Part shown: positions 17,406-25,715 of the stretch, piece by piece | Layout of the letters: each line of letters opens with the position of its first letter | Position numbering within the stretch: position 1 is the stretch's first letter | Source of the DNA: Flavobacteriales bacterium | GTDB taxonomy: Bacteria > Bacteroidota > Bacteroidia > Flavobacteriales_F > PHOS-HE28 | Length of the DNA stretch: 64,000 nt | Direction of reading: 5' to 3' | Assembly (NCBI GenBank): GCA_016788295.1 | Contig: JAEUSY010000025.1 | Coordinates: 1-64,000 of the forward strand | Translations under genes and position numbers: made by a program | The notes under the pieces: model-generated | What the model was told of the DNA's origin: nothing | Seen by the model: only the letters and a program-made list of their open reading frames with translations | The model's database searches: none

Positions 17406-19954
17406 ACATCATGCGCATCCTTCCGCTCCTGGTCCTATTGCTCCAGTTCGTTCCGGCCTTTGGCCAGTTCGAGCAAGGCCCGGTAATGGACCACAACTAC
17501 CCGCAGGAGTACGAGATCGGCGGCATCACCGTGAGCGGCACCCTGGTTACGGACGCCAATGCCGTGAAGCTGTTCAGCGGCCTACAGGTGGGCGATAAGG
17601 TGACCGTACCGGGTGAGCGGATGACACGCGCGTTGCGCAACCTCTGGGACCAGAAGTTGTTCAGCGATATCCGCATTGAGGCCGCCGAGATCCGGGGGCG
17701 CACCATCTTCCTGCACATCATCGTGGTGGAGAAACCACGCTTATCGCGCTATCGCCTGAATAATGTGAGCCGCAACGAGAGCGACAAGCTGCGTGAAGAG
17801 ATCCAATTGGTGCGCGGACAACAGGTGAACGAATCGCTGTTGGCCAACACCCGCACTGCCATTAGCAAGTATTACCGCGATAAGGGCTACCTGAAAGCGG
17901 ACCTCCGTATCACAGAAAGACCCGATACCGCACGCAGCGCACCACCCAACAGCGTGCTATTGGACCTCGATGTGCTGAAGGGCCCCAAGGTGAAGATCCA
18001 GGAAGTGGAGTTCGTTGGCAACAGCGAACTGAGCGACGACAAGCTTCGCAGGGCCATGAAGAAGACACGCGCCCGTCAATGGTGGAACTTCTTCGGCAGC
18101 AGCAAATTCATTCCATCTGAATACAAGGCGGACAAGGCCAAGGTCATCGACGCATACAACAACGAAGGCTTCCGCAACGCAAGCATTCTGAACGATACCA
18201 CTTGGTACGTGGGTGAAGACCGTTTGCATGTCCGCGTGACCGTTGAGGAAGGTGGGCGGTTCCACTTCAGGAACGTCACCTTCACGGGCAACACCAAACA
18301 CACCGACAAGGAACTCCACGAGATCCTGAACATCAAGAAGGGCGACATCTACAGCAAGAAAACACTGGAGAGCAGGCTTTACATGAACCCGAGCGGCCGC
18401 GACATCAGTTCGCTTTACATGGATGATGGCTACCTCGCCTTCTACCCCGACCCGGTGGAGATGTTCGTGGAAGGTGACAGCATCGACCTGGACATCCGGA
18501 TCCGCGAAGGAAAACAGTACAGGATCCGGAACGTCATCATCAAGGGCAATACAAAGACCAACGAGCACGTGGTGCGCCGTGAGATCCGCACCAAGCCCGG
18601 TCAATTGTTCAACCGCAGCGACATCATGCGCACGCAGCGTGAACTTGCGCAGTTGGGCTACTTCAACCCCGAATCGCTGGGCGTGAACCCGATACAGGAT
18701 GCACGCACGGGAACCGTTGACCTCGAGTACACTGTGGAGGAAAAACCCAGCGATCGCTTGGAACTGAGCGGCGGTTGGGGCGCAGGCCGATTGGTGCTAT
18801 CCTTGGGCCTCTCGTTCACCAACTTCTCCATGCGGAAGTTCTTTGATGCCAAGGCCTGGCAGCCACTGCCCTCTGGTGATGGCCAAACCCTGAACCTCCG
18901 TGCCCAAACGAACGGCCGCTTTTTCCAGAGCTACAGCATCAGCTTCGTGGAACCTTGGCTTGGTGGACGCAAAGCCAATTCACTGAGCGTATCGGCCTAC
19001 CACTCGGTGCAGACCAACGGCGCATCGAAGTACATCCAGACCCCCAGCGGCCAGATCGCGAACCCATTGCGCAGTGCATTGCTGATCTACGGTGTCACCG
19101 TGGGCCTGGGCAAACGGATCAAGTGGCCCGATGATTACTTCATCATGCGCAACACCCTGGGTTTCCAGAACTACAACCTGCAGAATTTCACGGGATCACA
19201 AGGTCAGGTCTTCTTCGATTTCAGCACGGGCCAGAGCAATGTGCTCTCGTACACGTTCCAATTGTCGCGCAACTCGGTGGACCAGCCCTTCTTCGCGCGG
19301 TCAGGCTCTGATCTCACCTACACGCTGAAGGCAACCCCGCCCTGGTCCGCCTTCCAGCCCGAGACCTACCGGGAAAACCTCTCCACGGGCAATGCCTTGT
19401 CGCAATGGGCGGAGTTCTATAAGATGAAGTTCACCACCACGTGGTACAACAAGCTCACCAACAGCAAGAGCGGGCATAACCTGGTGTTAATGACGCGCGC
19501 TGGCTACGGGTTCCTTAGCGCTTACAATTCATCCACTGGCGACCCCTCCTTCGACCGCTTCTACCTCGGCGGTGTGCCGATCACCGGTTTCGTGCTGGAC
19601 GGCCGCGAAATCGTGAGCCTGCGCGGTTACGACGACTTCTCGTTGTCGCCGCAAACGGGAAATTTCATGATCGGTAAGTACACCACGGAACTACGCTTCC
19701 CGGTATCGCTGAACCCGCAGGCCACCATTTATACGCTGGGCTTCTTCGAGGCGGCGAACACGTGGGACGGTCTGTCGAACTTCGATCCGTTCAAGATGTA
19801 CCGGTCGGCGGGCATGGGCCTGCGTTTGTTCCTGCCCATGTTCGGACCGATGGGCCTCGATTACGGCTGGCGTTTGGATGATGTCCCGGGCCGTCCGGGC
19901 ATGGCCCGCAGCCAGTTCCACTTCTCGATCGGCATAGATTTTGGCGAACTCTGA
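17402..19954 (+). CDS. bamA: Outer-membrane protein assembly factor BamA
   Basis: An 850-residue Omp85 protein. After a signal peptide (MRILPLLVLLLQFVPAFGQ) come about five POTRA repeats across residues 35-430 (for example GGITVSGTLVTDANAVKLFSGL, VEFVGNSELSDDKLRRAMKK, VTFTGNTKHTDKELHEILN, VIIKGNTKTNEHVVRREIRT). The barrel ends with QFHFSIGIDFGEL. BamA is the core of the beta-barrel assembly machine. The start is either GTG 17402, overlapping the uppS stop, or ATG 17411; both leave the signal peptide intact. The two Skp-like genes directly downstream fit its role. Confidence 0.94.
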   Translation: MNIMRILPLLVLLLQFVPAFGQFEQGPVMDHNYPQEYEIGGITVSGTLVTDANAVKLFSGLQVGDKVTVPGERMTRALRNLWDQKLFSDIRIEAAEIRGRTIFLHIIVVEKPRLSRYRLNNVSRNESDKLREEIQLVRGQQVNESLLANTRTAISKYYRDKGYLKADLRITERPDTARSAPPNSVLLDLDVLKGPKVKIQEVEFVGNSELSDDKLRRAMKKTRARQWWNFFGSSKFIPSEYKADKAKVIDAYNNEGFRNASILNDTTWYVGEDRLHVRVTVEEGGRFHFRNVTFTGNTKHTDKELHEILNIKKGDIYSKKTLESRLYMNPSGRDISSLYMDDGYLAFYPDPVEMFVEGDSIDLDIRIREGKQYRIRNVIIKGNTKTNEHVVRREIRTKPGQLFNRSDIMRTQRELAQLGYFNPESLGVNPIQDARTGTVDLEYTVEEKPSDRLELSGGWGAGRLVLSLGLSFTNFSMRKFFDAKAWQPLPSGDGQTLNLRAQTNGRFFQSYSISFVEPWLGGRKANSLSVSAYHSVQTNGASKYIQTPSGQIANPLRSALLIYGVTVGLGKRIKWPDDYFIMRNTLGFQNYNLQNFTGSQGQVFFDFSTGQSNVLSYTFQLSRNSVDQPFFARSGSDLTYTLKATPPWSAFQPETYRENLSTGNALSQWAEFYKMKFTTTWYNKLTNSKSGHNLVLMTRAGYGFLSAYNSSTGDPSFDRFYLGGVPITGFVLDGREIVSLRGYDDFSLSPQTGNFMIGKYTTELRFPVSLNPQATIYTLGFFEAANTWDGLSNFDPFKMYRSAGMGLRLFLPMFGPMGLDYGWRLDDVPGRPGMARSQFHFSIGIDFGEL

Positions 19955-19965
19955 TCCGGTCGGGC

Positions 19966-19973
19966 TATTTTCG
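19966..19973 (+). promoter_or_regulatory. Possible -7 box directly before ompH
   Basis: TATTTTCG lies 8 bases before the ATG at 19982 and 11 bases after the bamA stop. A start site about 5 bases after the box would leave almost no leader. Confidence 0.35.
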
Positions 19974-19981
19974 AAGCTCAC

Positions 19982-20644
19982 ATGAAACGCACGCTCCCCC
20001 TTCTTCTGGTCCTGATGGCCCTGTGCTGTGGACCGCAGCGCGTACTTGCACAGCGTATCGCGTTCGTGAACACCAAGTACATCCTGGAGCAGATGCCCGA
20101 ATATGGCGCCGCGCAAAAGGAACTGGACCGGCTCTCGAAACTGTGGCAGGACGAGATCGATGAGCGCTACCAGCAGATCAAGCGGCTTCGCGATGCATAC
20201 AATGCCGAAGCGATCCTGCTGACCGAGGAAATGAAGCGCTCACGGATGGAGGAGATCGAAAGGCGCGAACGCGAGGCCCGCGACCTGCAGAAGAAGCGCT
20301 TCGGTCCGAACGGCGACCTTTTCAAGAAGCGACAGGAGCTGATCCAACCCATCCAGGACCGTGTGTACAACGCCATCAAGGAAGTGGCGGGCACCAGCTA
20401 CATCGCCGTGTTCGATATCGGCGGACAAAGCAGTAACCTGCTTTTCGCCAGCGAGAAATACGACAAGAGCGACAGCGTCCTGCGCAAACTGGGCATCAGG
20501 CCCGGCAAGGAAGGCACAGGCGGTCGTGACGACGAGGAATTCGGCCGCGACCCCGAGGAGACCCCTCCTGGAACGGACGGCGGAACACAGCCCCCACCGC
20601 AGAACCGCGGCGGAGGTGGACAAGACATCAAGCAACCCAAGTGA
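19982..20644 (+). CDS. OmpH/Skp-family periplasmic chaperone
   Basis: A 220-residue periplasmic protein. The signal peptide MKRTLPLLLVLMALCCG ends near VLAQ and is followed by the family opening RIAFVNTKYILEQMPEYGAAQKEL. A long charged coiled coil (about 45-125, KRSRMEEIERREREARDLQKKR) and the C-terminal strand motif YIAVFDIGGQSSNLLFASEKYD come next. It should bind unfolded outer-membrane proteins and hand them to BamA, encoded just upstream. Unusually, about the last 45 residues form a Gly/Pro/Gln-rich acidic tail, absent from the paralogue downstream. Confidence 0.9.
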   Translation: MKRTLPLLLVLMALCCGPQRVLAQRIAFVNTKYILEQMPEYGAAQKELDRLSKLWQDEIDERYQQIKRLRDAYNAEAILLTEEMKRSRMEEIERREREARDLQKKRFGPNGDLFKKRQELIQPIQDRVYNAIKEVAGTSYIAVFDIGGQSSNLLFASEKYDKSDSVLRKLGIRPGKEGTGGRDDEEFGRDPEETPPGTDGGTQPPPQNRGGGGQDIKQPK

Positions 20645-20658
20645 CGAACACCCAACCC

Positions 20659-21165
20659 ATGAAATACGTGATCATTGCCCTGAGCCTCCTGCTCTGCACC
20701 GCACAGGACGCCCTGGCGCAACACCTGAAGATCGGCCACATCGATCGCCAGAAATTGATGCTGATGATGCCAGAGCGGAAAGCCGCTGAGACAACCATGC
20801 AGGCATTTGCCAAGACCTTGGAGGACCGTCTGAAGGCCATGGGTGCCGAATACCAGCAGATGGTGGCCAAGGCCCAGGCCGACGCCCCGACAATGACCCA
20901 GACCCAAAAGGACATGGCTGTTCGTGAGATCCAGGAGTTGGAGCAGCGCATCCAGGCCGCTCAGGAAAAAGCCCAAGAGGACCTTGCCAAACAGGAGGAA
21001 GAACTGTTGAAGCCCATGGTGGACAAGGCCAATGCCGCGATCAAGGATGTGGCAGCGGCGAACAACTTCACGTACATACTGGACACCAGCACAGGCGCCG
21101 TGCTCTACTTCGACAAGGGTGAGGATATCCTTCCCTTGGTAAAGGCCAAGCTCGGCATCCAATAG
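20659..21165 (+). CDS. OmpH/Skp-family periplasmic chaperone, second copy
   Basis: A 168-residue periplasmic protein. The signal peptide is MKYVIIALSLLLCTAQDALAQ. It continues HLKIGHIDRQKLMLMMPERKAAETTMQAF, a coiled coil (about 45-120), and AANNFTYILDTSTGAVLYFDKGEDI, the standard Skp fold. The start is placed at ATG 20659, where the signal peptide begins; a GTG at 20641 overlaps the previous stop. Tandem skp genes after bamA are usual in Flavobacteriia, and the pair probably forms homo- or hetero-oligomers. Confidence 0.9.
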   Translation: MKYVIIALSLLLCTAQDALAQHLKIGHIDRQKLMLMMPERKAAETTMQAFAKTLEDRLKAMGAEYQQMVAKAQADAPTMTQTQKDMAVREIQELEQRIQAAQEKAQEDLAKQEEELLKPMVDKANAAIKDVAAANNFTYILDTSTGAVLYFDKGEDILPLVKAKLGIQ

Positions 21166-21176
21166 ATGGAACGCAG

Positions 21177-22007
21177 ATGACCGTGGCGCACGACGACCGG
21201 CCCATCGGCATCTTCGACTCAGGTATCGGAGGGCTCACAGTAGCCTCCGTCATTCGGCAGGCGCTCCCCTCGGAGCGCCTGCTCTATTTCGGCGATACGG
21301 CGCACATGCCCTACGGCCAGCGCCATCTGGACGAGGTCCGAAAGTTCAGCTTCGGTATTGTGGATGCTTTGCGCCGGAAGCACTGCAAGATGGTGGTCAT
21401 TGCTTGCAACACCGCCTCGGCAGCGGCGCTCTCCGCGTTGCGCGAAGCCCATCCCGGCTATCTGTTCGTTGGCATGGAACCGGCCGTGAAACCCGCTGTG
21501 GAACACACGCGCACGGGTACGGTGGGCGTTATCGCCACCACGGCAACGTTCCAAAGCGAGCTTTACGCCAGTGTCGTGGAACGCTTCGCACAGGACGTGC
21601 AGGTGCTGCATCAACCCTGCCCCGGCCTTGTAAAGCAGATCGAAGCGGGCGAACTGGACACCCCGCTAACAGAGGAAATGCTACGTGGCTGGCTGCAACC
21701 CATGCTTGACAAGCACATTGATGCCCTTGTATTGGGCTGCACCCACTACCCCATCGTACGCCCGCTGATCGAGCGGATCGTTGGGCCGGGTGTCCGGATC
21801 GTGGACCCAGCTCCTGCCATTGCAAGACAAGTGCAACGGCTGTTGGAAAGCTATGCGCTTACCTCCATGCCCACTGCGAAGGGCTCATTGACCTGCTGGA
21901 CCAGCGGCGAGCCGAGCACCTTCCATGTGCTGCTGGAGCGACTTGGCCTGGGCAGCACCGAGGTGCGCGCTGCACAATGGTCCGGCGATGTGCTCAATCT
22001 TCCTTGA
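21177..22007 (+). CDS. murI: Glutamate racemase
   Basis: A 276-residue enzyme that interconverts L- and D-glutamate for peptidoglycan synthesis. Both catalytic cysteines are present: C77 in VVIACNTASAAAL and C188 in LVLGCTHYPIVRPLI. IGIFDSGIGGLTV (10-22) and YFGDTAHMPYG are the family signatures. It closes the rightward envelope cluster 11 bases after ompH. Its 3' end overlaps the convergent gamma-carbonic-anhydrase-like gene by 14 bases, leaving no room for an intergenic terminator. Confidence 0.95.
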   Translation: MTVAHDDRPIGIFDSGIGGLTVASVIRQALPSERLLYFGDTAHMPYGQRHLDEVRKFSFGIVDALRRKHCKMVVIACNTASAAALSALREAHPGYLFVGMEPAVKPAVEHTRTGTVGVIATTATFQSELYASVVERFAQDVQVLHQPCPGLVKQIEAGELDTPLTEEMLRGWLQPMLDKHIDALVLGCTHYPIVRPLIERIVGPGVRIVDPAPAIARQVQRLLESYALTSMPTAKGSLTCWTSGEPSTFHVLLERLGLGSTEVRAAQWSGDVLNLP

Positions 22008-22512
22008 ACCAGGAAGCATAGAGCCGGTAATTCGCTGCGATCCGTTCGATCTCGTTCCTCGAAAGATCCTCGCCGACATCGCGAATACGTTTGGCAGGCA
22101 CACCGGCCATGAGACTGCCCGGTGGCACCACCGTGTTTTGCAACACCACGGCGCCCGCGGCGATCACGCTTCCTTCACCGATCGTTGCATTGTCCATCAC
22201 GATGGCACCCATGCCCACCAGCACCTTGTCGTGGATGGTACAACCGTGCACAATGGCGTTGTGGCCGATGCTCACGTCGTTGCCGATGGTGAGGGGCGCG
22301 CGTTGATAGGTACAATGCAGTACGGCCCCGTCCTGGATATTGACACGGTCGCCAATGCGGATGCTGTGTACATCACCACGCACCACGGCGTTGTACCAAA
22401 CGCTACAGCCCACACCCATGCGCACGTCGCCGATCACAACGGCGGTCTCGGCGAGAAAAGGCTCATCTGCGAACTCGGGCGTGAACCCACGAACAGTGCG
22501 AACGAGCGCCAT
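21994..22512 (-). CDS. Gamma-carbonic-anhydrase-like hexapeptide-repeat protein
   Basis: A 172-residue left-handed beta-helix protein of the YrdA/PaaY/Cam type. Hexapeptide repeats run through residues 22-130 (IGDVRMGVGCSVWYNAVVRGD, IRIGDRVNIQDGAVLH, ATIGEGSVIAAGAVV). The three metal-binding histidines of the family are visible (H66 in VLHCTY, H84 and H89 in IGHNAIVHGC), so Zn or Fe binding is likely. Many family members show no measurable CO2 hydration, so the activity is uncertain. It starts 2 bases after the HMA gene and is probably the last gene of the metal-related operon, overlapping murI tail to tail. Confidence 0.88.
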   Translation of the reverse strand: MALVRTVRGFTPEFADEPFLAETAVVIGDVRMGVGCSVWYNAVVRGDVHSIRIGDRVNIQDGAVLHCTYQRAPLTIGNDVSIGHNAIVHGCTIHDKVLVGMGAIVMDNATIGEGSVIAAGAVVLQNTVVPPGSLMAGVPAKRIRDVGEDLSRNEIERIAANYRLYASWFKED

Positions 22513-22514
22513 GA

Positions 22515-22874
22515 TCAGTGTTTTTCAACGGGTTTGCCGCATCCTTCCTTCTGGCAACAGGCAGGCAATTTCGCAAAAGCCCTGGGATCGCCGGGCAGTT
22601 CATCGGCATAATATCCCAGCTTGGTCACGGCCAGGCGAATGGCTTCCGGCGAGGTCTTCCTTTCATCATACTCCACATGAATGGTGTTCGTGGGCAGGTC
22701 CACATCCACCTTTTTCACTCCCTTCTCGTAGATGAGCTCGGTCTCGATGGTCGTTTCGCACATATCACAAACCGTGCTGGTGCGTATGTCGAGCTGAGCG
22801 TTCTTTTTGTCCTGGGCCTTTGCGGGCACCATGACCGCCACCGCAAAAAGCAGCAAGATTATCCTGGTCATCAT
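22515..22874 (-). CDS. Exported heavy-metal-associated (HMA) domain protein
   Basis: A 119-residue protein with a signal peptide (MTRIILLLFAVAVMVPAKAQ) and one HMA fold. The metal-binding CxxC lies at C36-C39 (STVCDMCETTIE), followed by GVKKVDVDLPTNTIHVEYDE and IRLAVTKLGYYADELPG. The C-terminal tail has further cysteines (C106, C107, C112: ACCQKEGCGK), a second potential soft-metal site. It probably carries copper or a similar ion in the periplasm. Its ATG overlaps the stop of the TonB receptor, so receptor and metallochaperone are likely produced together. Confidence 0.88.
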   Translation of the reverse strand: MMTRIILLLFAVAVMVPAKAQDKKNAQLDIRTSTVCDMCETTIETELIYEKGVKKVDVDLPTNTIHVEYDERKTSPEAIRLAVTKLGYYADELPGDPRAFAKLPACCQKEGCGKPVEKH

Positions 22875-25138
22875 TTGTCCTTTTCAGTTTTCGATCGTTC
22901 CAACGTGTAGCGGAGGCCACCGTAGATCATGGCCTTGTTCGTGGGTCCCCAGATCAACGAGGCATCAAAGTACGGGCCGAAGGGGTCAGTTGCCGCAATG
23001 ATCTGTTGCTGCTGCAATGTGCTTGTGAGGTTCTCGCCCCCGAGGTAGAACTCCCATTTGCCGACTACGCGTGTTACCTGCATGTGTAGCGTAGCGTATG
23101 CGGGCGAACGATCGATCATGCGATACTCCTCCGGGTTCGACATGGTGGAGGGGATGCGCGCTTCGCCGAACAGGTTCAGACTGAGATCAATGCGCCAACG
23201 TTCCTTGTTGTCGGCATAGGCCACATCGATCAGGCCACGGTGCACGGGCGTGAACGGGCGTTCCAATAGCCGGCCGGAGTAGGTGGTACGCACATCGTAG
23301 AACCGGTGGCTTAGTTTCAGGTCGAAGCTACGGGAGAGCTTCACCTGTACATCGGTCAGAAGGCTGTTGGCATACGAGCTGCCGTTCAGCATGTACAGGG
23401 CGAGCATGTTAGGAGCACGGTCAAGATCGGCCACCACCTGGTCCGTAAAGACACTGTGGTAGGCATCCACGCCGAACACCCACTTGCGTCCCCACCATTT
23501 GAACTTGTGCAGGAAGGAAGCACCGATGTTCCACGAGCGCTCCATACCGAGATCACTCTCCCAGACCACGCGCCGCGAACTGGCCATCACCGCAGCATTC
23601 TCCACCAACGGATTCGCGGTGCGGAACCCATGCCCCACGGAAAGCCGCGCGTTGGTAAGCGCGCCGAGATCGAACTTGGCGTGCACTCTTGGGCTCACCA
23701 CATTGCCGAAGCGATCATTGGCATCGGCCCTGAGCCCGGCTACGAGCGTGAAACCGTTGCGCATGCGGGTATACTCCGCGAACGCACCGGGCATCCGTTC
23801 CGTGCGACCATGGTCCTGTACCTTACCAATGGAGTCGCTGAAGAACTCCTCATAATCATCGTACTGATAAGCCAGGCCCGCCTTCAACTGATCGGTGCCT
23901 TTGCCCAATAACTGTTGATACACGGCGTTCGCATAGAAGCTCTGCTGAAGGCCATCATAGGTGCGGACCCCATAGGTCGAACCGACCTCGTGCCGTCGCC
24001 CCGATACAATGAAACCGATGCTCTTGGCTGGATCATCCTTGAAAATGAAGCCATGCTTGGCGAGCGCATCGACCATGCGGTTCCGGATATCAATGTCGTA
24101 CAGCATTCCAGGACGATGCCCGGCATGTTCAGGACCGGCAGGCATTGCTCCATGGGCCGCGCTCTGACCTCCTTCACGCACATCATCAACAACACGCAAG
24201 GTGACCTGACCGCTCCGGCGTTCATCGGCATACATCCAACGGTCCATGACGTTAATGCGCCTGGTCATCGGCATGTCCATGAAGCCGTCGTTGTTCTGAT
24301 CAAGCTCGGTGCCCATGTAATTGCCATGGAGCAACAGCAGGTTGGCGCTGTGTGCACCGGTCTTCTGCGCGGTGTGCACATTGGCCTCCACACGGCCCTG
24401 CGAGTTACCATAAAGGTTCACGAACAGGGGCGGCTCCCCCAACGGGTTCAACAAGCACAGGTCTATTTGGCCGGTCATGGCATTGGGTCCGTTCACGGCC
24501 GTGCCGATTCCCTTGCTCAAGTTGATGTCCTTGATCCACGTACCGGGGATCAACGTGAGGCCCGAAGAGGTGGAAAGGCCGCGCACAAAGGGGAAGTTCT
24601 CCACGCTGATCTGCGCATACTTGCCATCCAGACCGAGCATGCGGATGGTCTTGGTGCCTGACACCGCATCACTATAGCTGACATCCACCGTGGCATTGGT
24701 CTCGAAGCTTTCGCTGAGGTCGCAGCAAGCCGCACGCTTCAGTTCCTTTTGTCCTATGGTCTCTGTGGCGTTCACCGTGCGTGTGCTGAGCTGCGTACCG
24801 CTCACGCGTTCCACCACTTCAACCGGCCCCATGTCCACGGCCCACTGCAGTGTGATCTTCAAAGGCCCCTTTGGTACTTCCTTCAGCAGGAGCGTGTCGG
24901 ACTTATAACCCACGAAGGAAGTGACCAATAACGCAGGCCATTTGGGCGGCTGTTGAATGGAGAACTCGCCTTCGTACCCGGCCGTAGCACCGATGGTCGT
25001 GCCGGACCAGTGCACGTTGGCCCCAAGGAGAGCCTCGTTGCTCCCCTCGGCGAGCACCAGGCCTGTAATTGCGGTCTGCCCAAAGAGCGCACTCATTGAC
25101 AGACCACCAAGAAGAAGTAATGCTAAGCGGAAGTTCAT
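22871..25138 (-). CDS. TonB-dependent receptor, probably metal-related
   Basis: A 755-residue outer-membrane receptor. The signal peptide MNFRLALLLLGGLSMSALFGQ is followed by a carboxypeptidase-like regulatory domain (about 22-100, ITGLVLAEGSNEALLGANVHW). A plug comes next at about 115-235 (TIRMLGLDGKYAQISVENFPF, INLSKGIGTAVNGPNAMTGQIDL), then a barrel. An extracellular-loop segment at about residues 322-342 is rich in His and Met (AAHGAMPAGPEHAGHRPGM), the side chains expected for copper or silver. The HMA gene overlaps its stop. I infer metal import or sensing; the ion is not proven. ATG 25138 is chosen because it begins the signal peptide. Confidence 0.88.
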   Translation of the reverse strand: MNFRLALLLLGGLSMSALFGQTAITGLVLAEGSNEALLGANVHWSGTTIGATAGYEGEFSIQQPPKWPALLVTSFVGYKSDTLLLKEVPKGPLKITLQWAVDMGPVEVVERVSGTQLSTRTVNATETIGQKELKRAACCDLSESFETNATVDVSYSDAVSGTKTIRMLGLDGKYAQISVENFPFVRGLSTSSGLTLIPGTWIKDINLSKGIGTAVNGPNAMTGQIDLCLLNPLGEPPLFVNLYGNSQGRVEANVHTAQKTGAHSANLLLLHGNYMGTELDQNNDGFMDMPMTRRINVMDRWMYADERRSGQVTLRVVDDVREGGQSAAHGAMPAGPEHAGHRPGMLYDIDIRNRMVDALAKHGFIFKDDPAKSIGFIVSGRRHEVGSTYGVRTYDGLQQSFYANAVYQQLLGKGTDQLKAGLAYQYDDYEEFFSDSIGKVQDHGRTERMPGAFAEYTRMRNGFTLVAGLRADANDRFGNVVSPRVHAKFDLGALTNARLSVGHGFRTANPLVENAAVMASSRRVVWESDLGMERSWNIGASFLHKFKWWGRKWVFGVDAYHSVFTDQVVADLDRAPNMLALYMLNGSSYANSLLTDVQVKLSRSFDLKLSHRFYDVRTTYSGRLLERPFTPVHRGLIDVAYADNKERWRIDLSLNLFGEARIPSTMSNPEEYRMIDRSPAYATLHMQVTRVVGKWEFYLGGENLTSTLQQQQIIAATDPFGPYFDASLIWGPTNKAMIYGGLRYTLERSKTEKDK

Positions 25139-25215
25139 TGATCCGGTAAAGAGTACAACCGAAGTACACGGTGAGCACATTGTGCTCCTACGCGCATGGC
25201 GCCTTTAACGGAACC

Positions 25216-25617
25216 CTAAATACGGTACACCCCCATCAGCGACCGGCGTTCGGAAGATGGTATTGGGGGCGGTTGGTCGCCAACTTCATTTGGCACTCCC
25301 ATCGGAAGCGCGAACAAGGGTGAACGCCCAAAAAGCTCGGCATGCTGGACCGGAACGCACAGCGCTACGATACGATCATGCTGCAGCTGCGGTTGATCCA
25401 CCACCACCTGTCCAAAGGTGCAGCATTTTGCACGCAAAGCGGGGGCCGCCGGAGCATCTTGCATTCCGCACTCAGCGTAGGATACACCCAACGTGTAAAC
25501 GCTGAAGCCTCCCTTTAAACACGTCATTCGCGACAGCGACAGGCCGCTCGTCGCCAACAGCAGCAACGCTGTCGCGGCGAACACCACCCATCTGCCCGGT
25601 CGTAAGAATGCGCTCAT
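25216..25617 (-). CDS. Small exported Cys-rich protein, HYC_CC_PP-like
   Basis: A 133-residue protein. An N-terminal hydrophobic segment (VVFAATALLLLATSGLSLS) is followed by a TCLKGG motif, YAECGM, a KCCTFGQVVVDQP segment and a C-terminal QPPPIPSSERRSL. This cysteine order and the Pro pair resemble the HYC_CC_PP proteins of Bacteroidota, which sit beside metal TonB receptors. The family name is my recollection from architecture, not an alignment. It lies 77 bases upstream of the receptor, on the same strand, so it may be first in the metal operon. ATG 25617 fits the signal sequence; longer in-frame versions start before any homology. Confidence 0.65.
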   Translation of the reverse strand: MSAFLRPGRWVVFAATALLLLATSGLSLSRMTCLKGGFSVYTLGVSYAECGMQDAPAAPALRAKCCTFGQVVVDQPQLQHDRIVALCVPVQHAELFGRSPLFALPMGVPNEVGDQPPPIPSSERRSLMGVYRI

Positions 25618-25703
25618 AACAGAACAAATGTAGCCTAAGGGCCAAGGAGACCTTCCCCATACAACAGGTGCCATCTTGGGAACCCAAGGCCTTCGTTGCG
25701 GCC

Positions 25704-25711
25704 TAACTTTG
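25704..25711 (+). promoter_or_regulatory. -7 promoter box directly before the Nfu gene
   Basis: TAACTTTG is a full TAnnTTTG match, only 4 bases (CACC) before the ATG at 25716. A TTG at 25676-25678 could be the -33 element, though the spacing (25 bases) is long. Confidence 0.5.
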
Positions 25712-25715
25712 CACC

